NCBI GenBank assembly: GCA_050330055.1
Contig: JBHJOF010000182.1
Coordinates: 1 to 7,421 of the forward strand
DNA from: JBHJOF01 sp050330055
GTDB lineage: Bacteria > Pseudomonadota > Alphaproteobacteria > Kiloniellales > JAKSDN01
Length of the DNA stretch: 7,421 nt
Reading direction: 5' to 3'
Shown: one piece after another, positions 5,355-7,421 of the stretch
Numbering within the stretch: position 1 is the first letter of the stretch
How the letters are laid out: each line of letters starts with the position of its first letter
Translations under genes and position numbers: made by a program
Notes under the pieces: model-generated
Told to the model about the DNA's origin: nothing
The model's input: only the letters and a program-made list of their open reading frames with translations
Database searches by the model: none

Positions 5355-6299
5355 CGTCTCGGCATCGTACTGCGCCTGCGAACGCTTGGCCTGTTCGACG
5401 ATCCAGGCGCGAAAGGCGGCGATCCGCGGTCGATCCTGGCTACCCTCCGGACAGACCAGGAAATAGGCCACGTCGGCCGGGCAGTGAACCTGGAACAGCC
5501 GCACCAGGCCGGCCGCCGCCAGGCTGCTCTCGATGCCGTCGGGGCCGTCGACGTGGGCGCTGCGCACCAGCGCCACGCCCTGGCCTCGGATCGCCGCCTG
5601 CAGCGCCATGTGCGAGTTGGGAAAGCGCGGGCCGTGCTCGAGCGACAGTTCGGTCACGCCGGCGGCGCGCAGCCAGTCGTCCCAGCGCGGGCTGTTGTCC
5701 AGGTCGCTGCGCAGCAGCAGTGGATAGCGCGCCAGGTCAGCCGGTGTCGCGGGCGGTCCCAGGCGCTCGATCAGGCTGCGGCTGCAAACGGGGAAGGCCT
5801 GCTCGCGCAGCAGGAAGGTGCAGTGCAGGCCGGGATAGCGGCCGTGGCCGAGGCGGATCGCCAGGTCGACCTCCTCGCTCGCGAAGTCGGCCAGCGCCTC
5901 CTTGGTCGAGAGCCAGACGTCGACCTCGGGATGGCGCTCGCGGAACTCGCTGAGCCGCGGCACCAGCCAGGTCAGCGCGAAGGATTCCAGGAGGCTGATG
6001 CGCAGGGGTCCGCGCGTCTCTTCGGCGCGCAGCCCGGCCAGCGTGCCGCGCAACCGCTCCAGGAAGTCGCGCGCGACTGGCGCCAGCGCCGCGCCGGCCG
6101 GGGTGAGGGCCAGCGGCCGGCTGCCACGCCGGAACAGCGCCAACCCCCAGAGCTCTTCCAGGTGGCGGATCTGGTGGCTGACCGCGCTCTGCGTCACGTG
6201 CAGCTCGGCCGCGGCCCGGGTGAAGCTGCCGTGCCGGGCGGCGGCTTCAAGCGCCTTGAGGGCAGCCAGCGGCGGCAGGTGATCGCTCGTCATGATCAT
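5331..6299 (-). CDS. LysR family transcriptional regulator (GcvA-like)
   Basis: A 322-residue LysR-type regulator of the GcvA group. The winged helix covers about 8-67: LPPLAALKALEAAARHGSFTRAA, AELHVTQSAVSHQIRHLEE as helix-turn-helix, then LFRRGSRPLALTPAG. The effector-binding domain runs from about 97 (GPLRISLLESFALTWLVPRL) to 302. GcvA is the closest named relative by pattern, but GcvA-like proteins control many pathways, so the gene is not named. The start is either ATG 6299 or ATG 6293 (M3), and both lie in a perfect palindrome; no good ribosome site helps the choice. It is divergent from the PhnZ-like gene, the standard arrangement for a LysR activator and its target, and LysR regulators are known beside phosphonate-use genes. 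The effector may be a phosphonate (inference). The C-terminal 20 residues are an unconserved tail overlapping the hairpin. Confidence 0.93.
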   Translation of the reverse strand: MIMTSDHLPPLAALKALEAAARHGSFTRAAAELHVTQSAVSHQIRHLEELWGLALFRRGSRPLALTPAGAALAPVARDFLERLRGTLAGLRAEETRGPLRISLLESFALTWLVPRLSEFRERHPEVDVWLSTKEALADFASEEVDLAIRLGHGRYPGLHCTFLLREQAFPVCSRSLIERLGPPATPADLARYPLLLRSDLDNSPRWDDWLRAAGVTELSLEHGPRFPNSHMALQAAIRGQGVALVRSAHVDGPDGIESSLAAAGLVRLFQVHCPADVAYFLVCPEGSQDRPRIAAFRAWIVEQAKRSQAQYDAETGRAATPA

Positions 6300-6325
6300 G
6301 AACGATAACTCATGTCATGAATGAG
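6290..6325. promoter_or_regulatory. Clustered palindromes, candidate LysR binding region
   Basis: TCATGATCATGA (6290-6301) is a perfect 12-base palindrome containing both possible LysR start codons. TCATGTCATGA (6310-6320) is a 5-1-5 palindrome, and CTCAT-N7-ATGAG (6309-6325) overlaps it. Centres of the first two are about 20 bases apart, near two helical turns. The exact T-N11-A LysR box was not matched. The site would let the regulator block its own gene and, from upstream, activate the HD-domain gene. Confidence 0.45.
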
Positions 6326-6335
6326 GACAATTTGC

Positions 6336-6363
6336 TTGAAGCTGGCGCGATCTGGCGTCAAAT
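6336..6363 (+). promoter_or_regulatory. Weak promoter candidate for the PhnZ-like gene
   Basis: TTGAAG (6336-6341) and TCAAAT (6358-6363) are 16 bases apart, each 4 of 6 to consensus. A weak promoter just downstream of the LysR palindromes would fit an activator-dependent gene. The leader would be about 70 bases. Confidence 0.3.
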
Positions 6364-6408
6364 CCTGTACATGGGCCCCCGCCCCCCGCATCCATGGAAT
6401 GAGCAGCT

Positions 6409-6447
6409 ATGATGGAAGACGAGCCTTGTCCGAGCGTCGCGCCATGA
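6409..6447 (+). other. Possible 12-codon leader ORF overlapping the PhnZ-like start
   Basis: ATG ATG GAA at 6409 opens a frame of 12 codons (MMEDEPCPSVAP) whose TGA at 6445 overlaps the ATG of the next gene as ATGA. A weak ribosome site, GGAA (6396-6399), is nine bases upstream, while the main gene's own start has none. It could couple translation, but an ORF this short may be chance. Confidence 0.25.
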
Positions 6448-7082
6448 CCGGTCAGAGAATTCTGAGGGATCGCTGGGGCGAGCCCGCCGAACCTGGCGCG
6501 GTGCCCGACGAGCTTCCACTGCCGCCGTCCGGCGATCGCGCGACCTTGGCCCAGCAGCTGCTGCGGCTCTACGACGAGCGCGGCGCGCTGCACTACGGCG
6601 AGGGCGTGAGCCAGCGCGAGCACGCCCTGCAGGCGGCGGCGCTGGCCCGCGCAGAAGGCGCCGATGATGCGCTGGTCACCGCCGCCCTGCTGCACGACAT
6701 CGGCCACCTGCTGCACAAGCGCGGCGAGGACGTGGCGGCGCGCGGCATCGACGCCAAGCACGAAGCGATCGGCGCCGGCTGGCTGGCGCGCCACTTCGGC
6801 CCGGCGGTCTGCGAGCCGGTGCGGCTCCACGTGGCGGCCAAGCGCTACCTCTGCGCCGTCGAGCCGGGCTACGAGGCGCGGCTGTCGCCCGCCTCGACGG
6901 TCAGCATCGCCCTGCAGGGCGGGCGCATGAGGACCGATGAGGCCGCCGCCTTCGAGGCATTGCCCTTCGCCGCCGCGGCCCTGCGCCTGCGCCGCTGGGA
7001 CGAGGCCGCCAAAGACATCGACCTGGCCACCCCCGCCTTCGAGAGCTTCATCCCACACATCCTGGCGGCGCCGGCCGCTTAG
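6444..7082 (+). CDS. PhnZ/TmpB-like HD-domain phosphonate oxygenase (phosphonate degradation HDIG protein)
   Basis: A 212-residue HD-domain protein of the group annotated as phosphonate-degradation HDIG proteins. Studied members (PhnZ, TmpB) use a mixed-valent di-iron centre and O2 to split the C-P bond of a 1-hydroxyphosphonate, giving phosphate and a carboxylic acid. All six iron ligands known from PhnZ have counterparts: His60, His84-Asp85 (LLHDIGH), His106 (KHE), His129 (RLHVAAKRY) and Asp186 (RRWDEAAK). Glu53 matches PhnZ Glu27. The residue at PhnZ Tyr24 is His50, with Tyr51 next to it. SPASTVSIALQGGRM at 148-162 is also family-like. The first 35 residues are an extra Pro/Gly-rich leader. 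The start chosen is ATG 6444; ATG 6399 in frame would add 15 residues, and neither has a good ribosome site. The usual first-step hydroxylase (PhnY/TmpA) is not in the window. Divergent from the LysR gene, its likely activator. Confidence 0.87.
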   Translation: MTGQRILRDRWGEPAEPGAVPDELPLPPSGDRATLAQQLLRLYDERGALHYGEGVSQREHALQAAALARAEGADDALVTAALLHDIGHLLHKRGEDVAARGIDAKHEAIGAGWLARHFGPAVCEPVRLHVAAKRYLCAVEPGYEARLSPASTVSIALQGGRMRTDEAAAFEALPFAAAALRLRRWDEAAKDIDLATPAFESFIPHILAAPAA

Positions 7083-7158
7083 GCCGAGCGGTCGGACAAT
7101 GCGTCTGCTGCTGTCGGAGGATTCTCGAACACCGAACCGCCCCCACGCGGTCATGGTC

Positions 7159-7305
7159 GGCGAAGGCCGACCATCCACGGGTTTGTTGTCGTCGGGGTAG
7201 CTGAGCTGCGCTGCATTAGATCAGTCTGTCGGTGATGTCGGCCCAATCCGGGTTGGTGCTCCGGATCAGCCGCACCAAGAAACGCGTGGATGGTCGGCCT
7301 TCGCC
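7159..7305. repeat. Inverted repeat pair, alphaproteobacterial palindrome family
   Basis: Arms 7159-7187 and 7277-7305 are inverted copies (27 of 29 match, 21 in an unbroken run) with an 89-base spacer. The left arm is part of a complete hairpin, ATGGTCGGC-GAAG-GCCGACCAT (7153-7174). The right copy keeps the outer part but breaks off where the second stem should start, so it is half an element. The motif (GGTCGGC-loop-GCCGACC followed by ATCCACG) resembles palindromes found in many copies in related genomes; I recall the type but could not count copies. Confidence 0.75.
7216..7281 (-). pseudogene. Possible C-terminal remnant of a GIY-YIG endonuclease gene
   Basis: On the minus strand the frame ending in TAA (7218-7216) reads VRLIRSTNPDWADITDRLI. 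This resembles the end of small GIY-YIG nuclease-domain proteins, whose last residues typically read RLI...NPxWxDL. The 60 or so residues carrying the catalytic GIY and YIG motifs are missing; instead the frame runs into the right arm of the inverted repeat. It looks like a broken gene whose 5' part was lost at the repeat. The stretch is short, so the match is suggestive only. Confidence 0.35.
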
Positions 7306-7341
7306 ACTGCTGTCCGGTTTAAACAAGAAAGCCTTTGTGTT

Positions 7342-7392
7342 GTCCGCTTCGCGGACGCCCCCCTCCCAACCCTCCCCCTCAAGGGGGGAGGG
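7342..7392. repeat. Two adjacent GC hairpins of an intergenic repeat
   Basis: GTCCGC-TTC-GCGGAC (7342-7356) is a perfect 6-bp hairpin. It is followed by CCCTCCCCC (7370-7378) pairing with GGGGGAGGG (7384-7392) around TCAAG. The second motif is a familiar intergenic repeat type in alphaproteobacteria, often mistranslated as small proteins containing SPLEGEG. There is no T-run, so a terminator role is uncertain. Confidence 0.6.
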
Positions 7393-7421
7393 AAAAGCAA
7401 GGCGCGGCAGCAACTTATTCG

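Larger units (their letters stand above)
7083..7421. other. Non-coding region rich in palindromes
   Basis: No convincing complete gene lies in these 339 bases. They hold a 9-bp hairpin (7153-7174), inverted repeats 7159-7187 and 7277-7305, a possible GIY-YIG gene tail (7216-7281), a hairpin GTCCGC-TTC-GCGGAC (7342-7356), and a C-run/G-run hairpin (7370-7392). The minus-strand frame 7216-7413 is open but mostly reads through these repeats. No obvious terminator with T-run follows the PhnZ-like gene. Confidence 0.7.

Noticed and set aside
6300..6320. Five-codon minus-strand leader ORF (MSYRS) whose stop overlaps the LysR ATG
   Set aside because: It has no ribosome site and its ATG is part of the palindromes, so it is probably chance.
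7216..7413. 65-residue minus-strand ORF beginning MLPRLAFPSPLEGEGW
   Set aside because: Most of it is a read-through of two hairpin repeats (the C-run/G-run hairpin and the inverted-repeat arm). Only the last 20 or so residues look like protein, and these are listed as a possible remnant.

Overview
The window comes from a high-GC bacterial chromosome, most likely an alphaproteobacterium of the Rhodospirillales type. This rests on codon use (third positions almost always G or C), gene types, and intergenic palindromes of the kind scattered through alphaproteobacterial genomes. There is no rRNA, tRNA, CRISPR array, transposase or phage gene. It looks like an ordinary chromosomal region made of short two- or three-gene regulatory modules.

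Layout, left to right. (1) 1-1281, + strand: the 3' third of a pyruvate carboxylase gene, ending in the biotinyl domain. (2) 1282-1473: intergenic, holding two facing copies of a hairpin element. (3) 1474-2713, - strand: a two-gene operon, an alpha/beta hydrolase with an Asp nucleophile followed, with an 8-base overlap, by a small VOC (glyoxalase-fold) protein. (4) 2714-2861: divergent control region with a strong palindrome. (5) 2862-3506, + strand: a CGNR zinc-finger (ABATE-type) putative regulator. (6) 3572-3823, - strand: a Phd/YefM-type antitoxin without a visible toxin. (7) 3913-5305, + strand: a sigma70-like promoter overlapped by two tandem ACC-N4-GGT sites, then an ArsR-type repressor overlapping a gene that fuses two SRPBCC/AHSA1 domains. 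(8) 5316-5354: a long hairpin between convergent genes. (9) 5331-6299, - strand: a GcvA-like LysR regulator, divergent from (10) 6444-7082, + strand: an HD-domain protein of the PhnZ/TmpB type, probably an iron oxygenase that cleaves C-P bonds of 1-hydroxyphosphonates. (11) 7083-7421: non-coding, with three palindromic structures and what may be the tail of a decayed GIY-YIG endonuclease gene.

How the genes work together (inference). The window has three regulator-target modules: CGNR protein with hydrolase/VOC, ArsR with the double SRPBCC protein, and LysR with the PhnZ-like oxygenase. The first and third are divergent pairs; the second is an autoregulated operon. The parts most worth following up are the PhnZ-like enzyme, which has His where PhnZ has its iron-capping Tyr and has no PhnY/TmpA hydroxylase partner here; the tandem ArsR operators; the fused SRPBCC protein; and the layered palindromic repeats at both ends. 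I saw no clear new defence or mobile system.
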